Source: Trichomonas vaginalis G3
Lineage: Eukaryota > Parabasalia > Trichomonadida > Trichomonadidae
Reading direction: 5' to 3'
Length of the DNA stretch: 64,000 bases
Assembly: GCF_026262505.1 (NCBI RefSeq)
Contig: NC_067208.1
Location: 1,550,001-1,614,000 of the forward strand
Under the pieces are notes generated by a model. The model had not been told where the DNA came from. It was given only the letters and a program-made list of their open reading frames with translations, and did not search any database. The position numbers and the translations under genes were made by a program. Positions within the stretch are counted from its first letter, which is position 1. Each line of letters starts with the position of its first letter. This document shows, piece by piece, positions 15,988 to 26,124 of the stretch.

Positions 15988-16863
15988 TTACGCTTGACTT
16001 TTTACAATTTGAACTTTGTTCGCGTAGATATGAATTCTGAAAGAAGTATGAGGGTCTTGTATGACTTTGTACTTCTCCCATAGTTCATGTCTGTCAAACT
16101 TACCTGCCATGGACTCTTTCATAAGTTCCATGAAATCGTCTTCGGACAATCCAGGGAAAAGTATTATGTCAGTAAGTATTCTCTTTACATCCTTACTTAA
16201 ACTCTTTGCTGTCTGTACACAAATGACAACTGAGATGTTAAAGTGTCTGAGCTTCTTAAGAATTCGACACATGTCTTGTTCTCTATTCTTTAACAAAGGA
16301 TGAGAAGCAAAGTCATCTAAGATAAGAAGACACCTATGAGGGTATGTCTTCCAATCGTAAGATTGCAATTTCTTCGAAATGTATTCTATCTCTTTCTGTT
16401 TGTTTCTGAAGTGTTTCTTCTCTAATATTCTCTGCATTTCCTCATTTGGGTCTTTAAACTTCGAATTTATATACTCATTTATAGCATTGTACTTCAAAAC
16501 TCTTCTTTGGTACTTCTTTATCCAATCTAACAACTCAGAGTCTTTTATACATACTAACTTAGACTTCTTTATAATATCTTTGAACGAATTGACGGTTTGG
16601 TCAAATTGACCAGAAGTACTACAAATGACAACTAACTCATAGAATGGGTTCTTCTCATCTAGTTCTTGTTGTTGTGCAGCCATTTTAAGATAAGTGAAAG
16701 TCTTACCCGACCCAGGTGGTGCAATTAGACCTGTTATACCATTCTGAGCAAATAAGAACTTGTCATGTATGGGTTTTATCTGAGCATTTTCTAACTTCCT
16801 CTTGTTCTTCTTCAAAACATTCTCAAATTTTTTGTCAATGTCAGCAAACTTTTTTTCTAACAT
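15988..16863 (-). CDS. FtsK/HerA-type genome-packaging ATPase
   Basis: A 291-aa ATPase that would pump element DNA into capsids. Walker A APPGSGKT at 48-55, Walker B LLILDD at 179-184, followed by an ICVQT sensor-like segment near 214-218. It aligns with the element-2 protein at 58387 along its length, including TDIILFPGLSEDD / TDFVIFQGFSRYD. I chose the ATG at 16863; the longer reading frame would overlap the divergent gene at 16900. The spacing of the divergent pair is 36 nt. Its last codons are duplicated at 13693-13722. Confidence 0.9.
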   Translation of the reverse strand: MLEKKFADIDKKFENVLKKNKRKLENAQIKPIHDKFLFAQNGITGLIAPPGSGKTFTYLKMAAQQQELDEKNPFYELVVICSTSGQFDQTVNSFKDIIKKSKLVCIKDSELLDWIKKYQRRVLKYNAINEYINSKFKDPNEEMQRILEKKHFRNKQKEIEYISKKLQSYDWKTYPHRCLLILDDFASHPLLKNREQDMCRILKKLRHFNISVVICVQTAKSLSKDVKRILTDIILFPGLSEDDFMELMKESMAGKFDRHELWEKYKVIQDPHTSFRIHIYANKVQIVKSQA

Positions 16864-16899
16864 ATTTTTAGAAAAATTAAAATTTTTATCTTTTAGAAA

Positions 16900-17349
16900 A
16901 TGTCTAGCGATTTCGCTATCTATATTCGAGACAAGCTTTTCGACAGCAAAACATCTGTCGACCATAAAATCTTACATAGTGTAAACAAGAAAGGTGAATT
17001 TGTTCTAAAGTTCTGTTTCTGGGAATATGACAAGAACCATAAAACATTAAGCAGAGAAGTCTTAAAATTTGTCAATGACAGACTTGTTGACAGAGATGAC
17101 GCCTCTTGGAGAGATGAAGTCCAACAAAAATTCTTAGAATGCAAAGAAGACACATGCGCTGTTCTTGAAGATGAAATAGAAAACAGAATAGAAGAGCTAT
17201 TAAAGGACAAAGAACTTTTACAGAAATATGGTTCTGAGAAATTTGACGTCTCACCACCAGAAAAGAAGAAGAAAGGAAAGAAAGAGAAAAAAGTAGAAGA
17301 GAAGAAAGAACCTGAACCAGTTCCAGAGAAGGTGAGATATGACATGTAA
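16900..17349 (+). CDS. Hypothetical protein with Lys-rich tail (149 aa)
   Basis: Residues 1-105 look folded and alpha/beta (FVLKFCFWEYDKNHKTLSRE); 120-149 are a Lys/Glu/Pro-rich tail (KKKKGKKEKKVEEKKEPEP). No family recognised. Its promoter TTTTTATCTTTTAGAAAATG is of the element type. The basic tail could bind DNA or RNA. Confidence 0.6.
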   Translation: MSSDFAIYIRDKLFDSKTSVDHKILHSVNKKGEFVLKFCFWEYDKNHKTLSREVLKFVNDRLVDRDDASWRDEVQQKFLECKEDTCAVLEDEIENRIEELLKDKELLQKYGSEKFDVSPPEKKKKGKKEKKVEEKKEPEPVPEKVRYDM

Positions 17350-17365
17350 AAATAAAATTTTATTT

Positions 17366-17785
17366 TTAGAACATTTCTGGGTCAATGTCAATGTTCTCTT
17401 CCTCTTTAGGAGTAAACACTGGCTTAGACTCTAAAATCTTTTTACCCAATTTACCTTGAACTTCTACAACTTTAGACTCATAATATTCATAGTCGTCTGC
17501 TTTCTTTGGTTCATAAGGTATAACAAGTTTGTATGCTTTACCTTCTTCGAGTTTTGAGAACCTTCTGTCAAAACTTTCTTTGACTGCTAACAAACCTTCT
17601 ATGTCTAAGTCTTCAAATTTCGCACCATTTTTAGTCACAATAGCAAACTTAACTGGTTCGATGTTCCAAACTTTGTCAAATGAAGACTTTTCAAAATGGT
17701 AGAAGTAAACATTCAAATATGCGAATGGAGCTAACTTATCTTTGACTTCTGTCATGTACTTATTTACTGAGATGAATTTTGCCAT
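17366..17785 (-). CDS. Hypothetical protein with acidic C-terminal tail, possible ssDNA-binding protein
   Basis: A 139-aa protein with strand-rich character (YLNVYFYHFEKSSF, PVKFAIVTKNGAKFED, KAYKLVIPYEP) and an acidic tail ending in Phe (EEENIDIDPEMF). That layout, a small beta domain with an acidic Phe-ended tail, is shared by bacterial and phage ssDNA-binding proteins. It lies directly downstream of the SF3 helicase gene. No OB-fold signature can be proved by eye; the assignment is a hypothesis. Confidence 0.5.
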   Translation of the reverse strand: MAKFISVNKYMTEVKDKLAPFAYLNVYFYHFEKSSFDKVWNIEPVKFAIVTKNGAKFEDLDIEGLLAVKESFDRRFSKLEEGKAYKLVIPYEPKKADDYEYYESKVVEVQGKLGKKILESKPVFTPKEEENIDIDPEMF

Positions 17786-17820
17786 CTTTTCTATCGGATA
17801 AAAAAATATTTTTTTTAAAT

Positions 17821-19056
17821 TTACTCAGAAAAATTTTTCTTTGTATATACACCATTCTGAACATCTAAAAGATTTTTGACATTTGCCAAGAATGTACGTT
17901 TAGAAGCTGCCATATAACCATATTCTTGACAATATTGTTTATACGAATCGTACAATGACCTTTCATCTAAACACTCAAAGTTGCTTTCTTCTATGAACAG
18001 TTCATATACACTCTTGTTTGCTTCTAACAATGTTTGTCTCTCTTCTGTATGTGGAATTTGTCTTGGATTGAACTTAGAAATATCTAATGTCATAAAATAT
18101 GAGAACAAGTGGTTGTAAAAGTCAGATGTCAAAGTTTCTGCTAAGTCGTCAAAATATTCTGTATCTTGCATATGAGCTTCTGACGTTCTGACAACTACAT
18201 ATCTTCTGTCAGAACTTTCTAACTTCATCGGAACAACATTGTTTGAAACCATAACGAAGTTTGCAACATTTTCACAAACTCTTTGGTCTTTATATTTTCT
18301 TTCAACAACTCCAACTTTGTCTGTTATAAGACTCTTCAAAGCATCTGAGTTCAAAACTTTTGTTGTATCTATACTTTGAAGTTCATTGCAAACTATAAGT
18401 TTCATATTCTCTATTGAGGAGTTAAATTTACCGCAGATGTTTTCTAAGTTTGTCATATTCGGATTCGAATAACCTTCTAACAGTTTGCATAAGATATCTG
18501 TAAAGAATGTGTTCTTACCAGTTCCTTGTTTTCCAATTATAATGAGAGCAGTTTCATTTTTAGCACTTGGATGTTGTAAGATGTTTGCAAACCAACATAA
18601 GATATACTCATAAACCTTTTCGTTTCCATTGCATATAATTTCTTTGACATGGTCTAACCAAGCTTCTATAATATTTTCTTTCCATTCTACTTGTTCGTAT
18701 TTATATCCAGTGAAGATAGAATAGAAGTTTGGAGAAGGTGTATAGAACTTTATACCTCGAACTGAAAAATCTTCTAACTTTGACAATAAGATATCCCAAG
18801 CATCTAACATCTTCATGCCAACTTGTACAACTTTTATTTTCTTAAGTTTCTGTCTACATTCTTGTTCTGAAACTATTGTCGCTCTTGGTTTGTTAAAGAC
18901 AACATCCCATTCTTTCATGACATAACATTCTGGGGCAGAGTCAACATAAATGACTAAACGTTTCAAATTCTCGACTGCTTTGTTATAGTCTCGAAATGGA
19001 CACATATTTCTGAAGGCTTGGAAGTCATAAAAATCTGAAACATCTATTCTGTACAT
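17821..19056 (-). CDS. SF3 (D5-like) replicative helicase
   Basis: A 411-aa protein. Walker A GKQGTGKN at 175-182, Walker B-like MKLIVCNEL at 218-226, motif C FVMVSNN at 267-273, and an SSDRRY arginine motif at 281-286. It resembles the helicase half of D5-type primase-helicases and phage DUF5906 proteins. I see no primase domain in the 160-residue N-terminal part. Helicases of this class are present in virophages and some large Polintons but absent from many others. It would unwind DNA during element replication with PolB. Confidence 0.85.
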   Translation of the reverse strand: MYRIDVSDFYDFQAFRNMCPFRDYNKAVENLKRLVIYVDSAPECYVMKEWDVVFNKPRATIVSEQECRQKLKKIKVVQVGMKMLDAWDILLSKLEDFSVRGIKFYTPSPNFYSIFTGYKYEQVEWKENIIEAWLDHVKEIICNGNEKVYEYILCWFANILQHPSAKNETALIIIGKQGTGKNTFFTDILCKLLEGYSNPNMTNLENICGKFNSSIENMKLIVCNELQSIDTTKVLNSDALKSLITDKVGVVERKYKDQRVCENVANFVMVSNNVVPMKLESSDRRYVVVRTSEAHMQDTEYFDDLAETLTSDFYNHLFSYFMTLDISKFNPRQIPHTEERQTLLEANKSVYELFIEESNFECLDERSLYDSYKQYCQEYGYMAASKRTFLANVKNLLDVQNGVYTKKNFSE

Positions 19057-19084
19057 TTTTATAAAAATAAAAAAAAATATTTTT

Positions 19085-19876
19085 TTATTCTTGAGCTATT
19101 TGTTGTTGCATTTGTTGTTCTTGAGCTATTTGTTGTTGAAGTTGTTCTTGTAATACAATACTTTCACCAGTTGCATCTTCCAATTCGAAACTTTCTGCCG
19201 TCATTGACAAATACATAGGACATAAAAGTTTTACAGGAACAAAGTTTGCGTCAACTAATGTCAACGTTATACTTGCCAAAGTGTTTGAGTTCACTAAGGT
19301 TGAAAATTCTGCATTCGAATGAACAATAGGCAAACCAGCAGAGAAAGTGTTGTTTATACGCATAAGTATCTTTTGGTCATAATAGTTTCTGTCGACATTC
19401 GAATAACACTTTGAACCTAAGTTTGAAACAATATATAAGATTGGTGTGCTTAATGTCAATGGAATAGACATTCCTTGTATGACACCTTTTCCTGTTATAG
19501 GAAACTGTTGGTAGTAAAAACCAGATATAAGTTTTGTATTATAGCTCATATTGTTTATAGTAAACTCAGTCGGACATCCAAACATAATGAAACCTGCTCT
19601 AGTTGCAGCACATGTTACATCCGTCCTTAAAGTATTAAATAAGTCAACAAAACCTGTTGGTGGTATATCTGAGTAAGTATCTTCAAAGGAGTATTTTTTA
19701 CCATTCACAACAATAAAATCTTCTGGTGTCAAAAGAGCAAAACAAGCTTTAGTCGTCATTGTGTTTAAGGTTAGTTTACAATATCGTCCTTGAGGACTTT
19801 GTAAGTTTGTTGTTATAGAATTATATGACTCAGGGTTTTTAGTCGTAATAGTATAAACCATTGTGTCTTCTGCCAT
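19085..19876 (-). CDS. Putative jelly-roll minor capsid (penton-like) protein
   Basis: A 263-aa beta-rich protein. The C-terminal block SITLTLVDANFVPVKLLCPMYLSMTAE corresponds to FRLVDFQGEPVELKAPVRMTVEV in the element-2 protein at 60539, and resembles the conserved end of Polinton penton-like proteins (LvD-x-G-x-pv-L). The tail 240-263 is a Gln-rich repeat (QQQIAQEQQM twice). The start was moved to the ATG at 19876 because the longer frame begins with TTG. It neighbours the CCG-motif gene, as in element 2. Confidence 0.6.
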   Translation of the reverse strand: MAEDTMVYTITTKNPESYNSITTNLQSPQGRYCKLTLNTMTTKACFALLTPEDFIVVNGKKYSFEDTYSDIPPTGFVDLFNTLRTDVTCAATRAGFIMFGCPTEFTINNMSYNTKLISGFYYQQFPITGKGVIQGMSIPLTLSTPILYIVSNLGSKCYSNVDRNYYDQKILMRINNTFSAGLPIVHSNAEFSTLVNSNTLASITLTLVDANFVPVKLLCPMYLSMTAESFELEDATGESIVLQEQLQQQIAQEQQMQQQIAQE

Positions 19877-19881
19877 TTTAC

Positions 19882-20463
19882 TTAGCAAATAAATTTTAAT
19901 GAAATGTTGTGGTCGTCAAATATTTTTATAACGTCTGGGAAACTATATTTTAAGTTCAACGTTTCACCTCCTTTCATAACGTATATCTTGTCAATGACAT
20001 TATATGAAACACCACAGCAACTAACGTCGGGTTCTATTTCTTTGATGTTTATATCGTCTGCCTCTGTCAAAAGTTTCAATAGTTCTTTCAAAACTTCATG
20101 AGGTGCAATGACATATGAGTTCACTTTTACAGGGTTGTGTTCGACCAAGTTTAACATTATACCTAAAGCTTGACAAATCTTCTCCTGAGTTTTAAGTTTG
20201 TCTTTCAGTTGCATGTAGTCATTTCGAATATCTGCAACAGAACTTAAGTCTCTGCTAACTTCAGGATATGTTGGTTGTTCTTTTACAGGAACTATTGTTA
20301 TACCATCTTCGTCTTCGTATGGTTTCCCCACTTCAACATCTCTTTCTTTGACATTGACAATAACACTTTGACTGTTTGTTTGAGTTGGTGAATTTAACTT
20401 CACATCTGCCACCGCCATTAAACCTTTTGAAACACTTACGCTTCTATTTTTCGGAAATGACAT
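19882..20463 (-). CDS. CCG-motif protein conserved in both Mavericks (193 aa)
   Basis: Aligns with the 204-aa protein at 59698. Both have a low-complexity N-terminus, a helical middle (ELLKLLTEADDINI / ENVISRITGKQCVI), an EPDVSCCG / DPEIECCG motif and a strand-rich C-terminus. The Cys pair could bind metal or form disulfides. The start at 20463 is fixed by the divergent promoter; the upstream open frame would run through the gene at 20482. Position next to the penton-like gene suggests a virion part. No family name recognised. Confidence 0.65.
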   Translation of the reverse strand: MSFPKNRSVSVSKGLMAVADVKLNSPTQTNSQSVIVNVKERDVEVGKPYEDEDGITIVPVKEQPTYPEVSRDLSSVADIRNDYMQLKDKLKTQEKICQALGIMLNLVEHNPVKVNSYVIAPHEVLKELLKLLTEADDINIKEIEPDVSCCGVSYNVIDKIYVMKGGETLNLKYSFPDVIKIFDDHNISLKFIC

Positions 20464-20481
20464 TTTACTTAGAATAAAAAG
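20464..20481. promoter_or_regulatory. Symmetrical divergent promoter
   Basis: The 18-nt spacer TTTACTTAGAATAAAAAG lies between start codons on opposite strands; with the flanking bases each strand reads a T-run-A box then TAAAATG or AAAAAGATG. It is nearly the same sequence as the spacer at 3629-3646. Confidence 0.7.
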
Positions 20482-20994
20482 ATGGACGTATTTGAGTATC
20501 TCTTCGAATTGAAGCAAAACAAAGTTTACACACACAAACAATACAAATACATTGACAGAATAGTTCTTTATACAAACAATGGTAAATGTTATAGAATAGC
20601 AGTCTTTGCTGAACCAAAATATTTTCATAAAGCAAAGAAAGTTGGTATAACTGAAATGGTGAAAGTTCTTGAAGCAGACAAAAATATAACAACAAAACTT
20701 ACAGATATTTCTAAAGGAAAGTTTATAATACAATTTTATGTCAAACTGGCGTACTGTCAATATTTGACGGAGAGAAGTCAGTTCAAGAACAACTTACTGA
20801 CCTGCTGCCAAAATCTGCTCGATGGAAGCTGTCGTTATGCCAATCTGAGGAGCCCCAGCAGGTTTCATCGAACGAATCTTCAAAAGAGCATCTTCCGTGA
20901 AAAGTGCTATTGGTTTTGTAAACTTCTTTGCTCTCAGTTCATATGGACCGTCTCTGTCACCAGTATATTGTATTTGTACAGTACCAACAGTTGA
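20482..20994 (+). CDS. Small hypothetical protein, 3' part doubtful
   Basis: The first about 85 residues (MDVFEYLFELKQNKVYTHKQYKYIDRI...) are protein-like and divergently paired with the CCG gene, matching the position of the 59271 gene in element 2. After about 20745 the frame runs antisense through the major-capsid 3' end for 200 nt, which is unusual here. The neighbouring frame reads VLSIFDGEKSVQEQLTDLL across 20745-20800, so a one-base frameshift near 20740 is possible. Confidence 0.5.
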   Translation: MDVFEYLFELKQNKVYTHKQYKYIDRIVLYTNNGKCYRIAVFAEPKYFHKAKKVGITEMVKVLEADKNITTKLTDISKGKFIIQFYVKLAYCQYLTERSQFKNNLLTCCQNLLDGSCRYANLRSPSRFHRTNLQKSIFREKCYWFCKLLCSQFIWTVSVTSILYLYSTNS

Positions 20995-22403
20995 AATACC
21001 ACCCATAAAGTCTTCTGAGTCAGCAAATGGAATGCCAAGCCAAAAGTTTGAACGGTCTCCATTTGTATATTGAGTTTTTTTGACCTCCTGTATGGGTCCA
21101 TACTTTCACATATGGCATAATAGAACTTTGCATTTCAGGGTTAATGGTTGTTGTGAAGTTGTTGTTAAAGTTCATAGCATCTAATGTCAAGTTGTATGAC
21201 CTCATATCCTCAACTGTAGAATATTCTTCTCTTGGATAATATTTGCCATCTATGTTTATATGATATTTAATACCGGGGTTGTAGAAACAAGAATAGTCAT
21301 TTATAGTTCGTCTGAACAGTACAAACATAGTATCTGCGTGTTTCATTGCAGTTGTTAAAGCAATATCTGTTCTTGCACCTGCGGTTCCTGGATTTTGGTT
21401 TCCAACTTCACCTGCAAAGTCTTTGACAGATATTTGGTGTATAGGGAACATAAGTGGAACTGCAATATATTTGGCAGCTAAAGCATTTGAAATATCTGGG
21501 TCCAACATATAGACTGCAAGTCTGCTTTCTATTCTCTTGCATTCAAATTTTTCGCATGTGAACCTAACTGGGTCCCAAGCAGTTCCAGCAGCATTGAAAT
21601 AATACTTTACTTCAGTGTTGAGGTTTGAGAAACCAAAGTCTAAGTCAACTTTGTCTTTGCAAAAGTCACAGAACTTGGCTCCACCAGTTCCAGCTACAGT
21701 AAGAGTGAATGGGTCTTGTGTTGGTGCAATGACTAAGTTATTTTTGCTTGGAGTAAGTTCGATAGAAATTTTTTCCTGCCCAGTTTGGCAAGTATCTTAA
21801 AAACCTGAAGATGAGGAAAGATGACAAAGGAACTCTAAGTTTCAGTTTTACTTTAGTGACAGCATTTCCATCTGAACCAGAAAGGTCAACATAAACTCCT
21901 GGAACGTTAGGGTCAAGTCTTCTTATTTTCTCAATAGTTGCATATTGGTCTGTTTGTTCTCTAGCTTGTGGTTGTACTGAGTTTCTCAAAGCGAACCATT
22001 CATAGTTTGCCCATGTTACTGTTTGAACTAAGTCAGAGTTAGAATATATCTTATATCCCATGAAAACTTCTGGAGCATATTGGTATCCGACATAGAAAAT
22101 TCCATTGCAACCTTTCTTGTCAGACAACTTGGTAGAAGGTTTTATTTCAATGTCTTGTTCCACGTATAAGAATGAGTTGTCAATAGAAATTATATGAAAC
22201 CTGTCGCAAGCAATATCTACTGTTGTTGAAGAACCTTCTCCAAACTCACCTACGTTTCCATAAGAAACAGCAGTTGTATATTCGTAAGCTCCAGGAACTA
22301 TTTCTGACCTTCTAATGGCATTGTCGCATTCGTTATACCATTCGGAAACGTTTCCGTTCATGGCATCCAAAACTGTTGGCGTAATATTCTGAGCGGCGTA
22401 CAT
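20794..22403 (-). pseudogene. Major capsid protein (double jelly-roll), two frameshifts
   Basis: Three consecutive minus-strand frames (22403-21738, about 21770-21020, then to 20794) join into one reading path of about 536 codons. The breaks lie exactly at homopolymers: a T6 run at 21769-21774 and a T7 run at 21075-21081, each one base out of frame. Length, beta-rich character, position beside penton-like genes and phrases such as YKIYSNSDLVQ and PVRFTCEKFECKR suit a Polinton major capsid protein; I infer the fold rather than see a diagnostic motif. Either the copy is dead or these are assembly indels. The promoter TATTTTTACCCATATGAAATG-type box precedes 22403. Confidence 0.7.
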
Positions 22404-22435
22404 TTCATATGGGTAAAAATATAGAATAGTTGGAT

Positions 22436-25400
22436 TTATTTGTCATAATAGAACCCACGTGGACCAAGCTTTACTTTCTTCCTGACTGACTTTTTAACTC
22501 TTCTTTTTCCTTCATTGCACTACTTTCACTTTGTTCTTCACTACTTTCACTTTGTTTCTTCTCTTCTTCTTTGGTCGCTTTGGTAACTTGCCCTCTGCTT
22601 CAAGTTGTTGCATCTTTGCCTCATGTTCACCTAGTATGTTGTAAATTTCCCATGTCCTTTTGCCTTTGGGCTCTGGTCGCCCATCTCAGGTAACCTATAT
22701 CCTAGAAAGAGTTGTCATAGTTTGTATTTGAGTCTTCGCGTATTGTTTGTATGACTCTTTCCTGAGTTTCAGGTTCAAGCTCTTCAAAAGAGCTTGTCCA
22801 TATGGAATAAGCTCGTTTCCAAATATATGTTTTTGTAGCCATTCTGGTTTTCTTTCCATGTTACCAATAATATCTTTTGTGAATGGGAGCTTTTACCCAA
22901 CGTTTCAGTCTTGCGTCATTTATTTCTGTAGTTGGTTTTATTTTGTCAAGGAACATGTTTTCAATACTAACATTCATTTGGTACTGTCCATTTGAGTTTT
23001 CTTAAATATTCATCCTTCTCGGTTCATTGTCTGCAAAGTAAGTTTTTATGACATTTTGTAAACTTTCGTTTGCAAGGTCATGTACAATAGGTTCTCTTCC
23101 TTCTCTGTCCCTAACTTTCTTTCTAAACTCTTCACCAAATATACCATCTCTATGGTTCTGTGTAGTTCTTGAGATAAATGTTCTAGAACGTCAGGTGTTA
23201 TATTTCCATCAGCCATGTTCATTTCATACTGGTCCAAAATATCTGCATCTTTCATATCTTCAATGGCATTAAAGCCGCGCTGAAAATACCAGCTAAATCT
23301 GGTTCACCATTGACTTCCATTGCGTCTACAACTTCTTGGAATTGTGGTTGTAAGTTTATGAACCACCTATCCGGATTTGCTTTATGACCCCATCTCGATT
23401 TGTAGTTCCATAGTCTGCAGAAACAAAAGTAGGTTTGTTTCCATCTTGGTTAGGTTCTGAATGAACTTTAAACAATGTTTCATTTCTATATGTTTTGGTG
23501 AAATTTAACCTTTTATTTTCACCGAGTTCATCCAAAGATTGAACGTTAAATGCTCGTAAGTAAAAAGGGTTGTTGTATTTGTGTACATTTTCTTTCAGTA
23601 CTTCCATTCTATGCTGAATATTTTCATCTGGTGTTGGAGTCTTTGTATGTCGGCGAACATTTTTCGATATCCTTCTACTATGTCAGCCGAATTTTTTTTA
23701 GACTCTTGGAAAGATTCCATATTCTCCGCATACACTTGTTGAGGGTCAAGATTTTTCGGCTGTTCCAAATCTTCATCTAGTTCTGTGAAGTTAGTTTCCA
23801 AAGGAGGGACTTGTTCGTTTCCTTCAGGCTCTTCTAGCTGTTGTTGCTGAACTATTTCTTCCATGTCTGGTTGTATCTGAACTTCTTCCTGTTGAGTTTC
23901 TTGTACCTCATCTGCTGGCATTTCATATATTCCGAGACCGTTTTCAACAATTTCCCTATCTACGTCATCCGCATTCATAAGCCTTTGTTCTTTCGTTCCG
24001 TCTCTATTTTTTACGCGTTTCATGACGAAAGTTGAATTGTCATTTAGCTCTGACATCAAATATCTCGGAGTAAATTCGTTCATGTCATTTGGATGATATG
24101 CTATTAAATCATATCTCTTAGCGAGCTTGTATTTTCCAGGTTTGAAATTATATCCCATTTGGTGCTGAGTCATAAAGCTAAATAGGTTCGGGTCAGTATT
24201 TCCATCCTTGAACTTTCTAATAGCTTCTTTATATCTGTCACTAAAGTCAACAGTATCTGGGAAACCACACTCTTCCTTCAGCATTTTTAAGAATTCTTGG
24301 TTTCCTTGTTCTCTACTTCTTTTATGTCCTTGCTCTGTTTGTGGTTGTGGAGGTGCAGGGTTTTGAACTGTTGGTTGTTGCGTTGGTTGTTGTGTTGGTT
24401 GTTGTTGTTGTGCTGGTTGTGCAGGGTTTTGAACTGTTGGTTGCTGTGCTGGTTGTGGAGGTGGTTGTTGTGTTGGTTGTGGAGGTGGTTTTGGTGCATG
24501 CCTGTGTCTATGTCCATGTGACGATGTAAATGTTTTAGGTAGTCCTGGTGCAGGTGCTTCTCTTGGAGGGTTTGGTGGTATATAAGTTCCACCAGCTGGC
24601 ACATATGTTCCATCTGCAGCATAGTGTCCTACCTGACTTTTCGTTTTTAAGAAAGCATTTACTAGGTCTGTTTTGGTCTGTTGTAACTCTTTTTCTTGAC
24701 TTTCCACAACAGTTGCTCTAACGGCGTCATAGGCACTTTGAACTGCCTGTCTCGTTGCTGCATCTGTTATTTTCGTCATATTTTGTGCTACTTCTTTTAA
24801 CTCTTTGTCGAAACCTTCAGACTTCAGTTTCTTTCCAGATGAGAAGTCGTTCACTAGTTTCACCTTACTATGAAGAGCTTCGAAGGCGTTCTTAAAGTCA
24901 GCATTTGTTAAAGCTTCATTTGAACTGTCTTCATCCGCTTGTATTTTTGTCCTTATTGACCCTATAAGTTGGGCTGCTTTAGCGTTGGCTTGGGCATCTA
25001 ACCAGTCATTATTAGCTTTTATATATTCTGCGCTTTTCATTGCCTTTTGCATGGCTGCGTCGTTATTTTTACTTTCTTGTGCTAAGTTTTCATACTGTAC
25101 GGTTTGGTTTTGCAACTGTAAAAGTTTTTCTGCCTTTACATTTGCTTCAACTTCTTTTTTATACTCATCGCTATCCATATATGTCTTCAGGGCTTTTTGT
25201 TTTATCTCTTCATCTTTCAGTACTTTATATTGAGTAGTATGGTTTTTCAAATTTATAACATCTTGTTCCATTTTTGCTACTTCTGCTGCTTTTTCTGACA
25301 CTTTTTTCGCATATTCCTCTGTACTTAGTTCTTTCAGTTGTTCTTCTTTCTTCTTTTTCTCTACGTTTAACTCATTGAGTTTCTTTGTGTGTCTGTCATA

Positions 25401-25754
25401 TTCTAGTTTCTTTTCGTTTTCACTTATTTGTTTCTGTATGTCTATGTTTGACTTTTTGACATCTGTTATTTGATTTTTGAGTGAACTCAAATTCATTTGA
25501 CTTTGAGGGTTATAGGCTGTTCCGTCTGCAGCTCCACCATAGCCTGCCATTTTCGCTAAAAGTGCCGCTCTTAAACCTCCACTCTGTGCACCAATAACTC
25601 GGTTTAAAAGCATAGGGTTGCTTGACATTTGTTGCAACATAGTGGGGTCATTCAGCATTTGTTGTTGCAACTGTTGTTGTGGTGTTAGTTTTACTATTGG
25701 ATGTTTCAATGCTCTCTTCCTCTTACGTATATTCTTACGTAGCTTACGTGGCAT
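22436..25754 (-). pseudogene. Large coiled-coil/Pro-Gln-rich protein gene, frameshifted at several points
   Basis: The start MPRKLRKNIRKRKRALK (25754) is very basic. Then come long coiled coils (about 80-380), a Pro/Gln repeat region (about 385-480) and an acidic Gln/Glu stretch. The frame stays open to 23595, but homologous-looking coding continues in other frames to 22436, where it ends ...RKKVKLGPRGFYYDK. I count at least five frame changes, the first near the T5 run at 23660-23665. The original product would have had about 1,100 residues. Size and layout suit an internal virion, scaffold or tape-like protein; no family recognised. The start was set by the TTTTTTACTTCACTTAAAATG-type promoter just inside the right TIR. 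Confidence 0.65.
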
Positions 25755-25768
25755 TTTAAGTGAAGTAA

Positions 25769-26124
25769 AAAACATTTACGAAGAAGTTTCGACAAAACAT
25801 TTACGAAGAAATCATGAAAATTCATGAGGTGAGAAAACAGGTGAGAAAAGAGGTGACATCTCACCTCTTCACCTAAATTATATTTTTGGGTCATTTACGC
25901 TCATTACGAAGAAGTCTTGACAAAACATTTACGATGAAGAAGTTTCGACAAAACATTTACGAAGAAGTCTTGACAAAAAAGTCAACGGCTGGTCGGCTGG
26001 GGTTCGGTCCTCCTCTTGGGTCTTGGGAAAAATTTCTTATGGGCTGGAAGCCCTCCGAATAAAAACTTCATTTATACTAAACATCTTCAGGGCTAGAAGG
26101 CACGAAGTGCCTGGAAGCCCCACT

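Noticed and set aside
24287-24622. His/Gln/Asn-rich minus-strand frame and Leu/Val-rich plus-strand frames
   Set aside because: Alternate-frame readings of the Pro/Gln repeat in the large coiled-coil gene.
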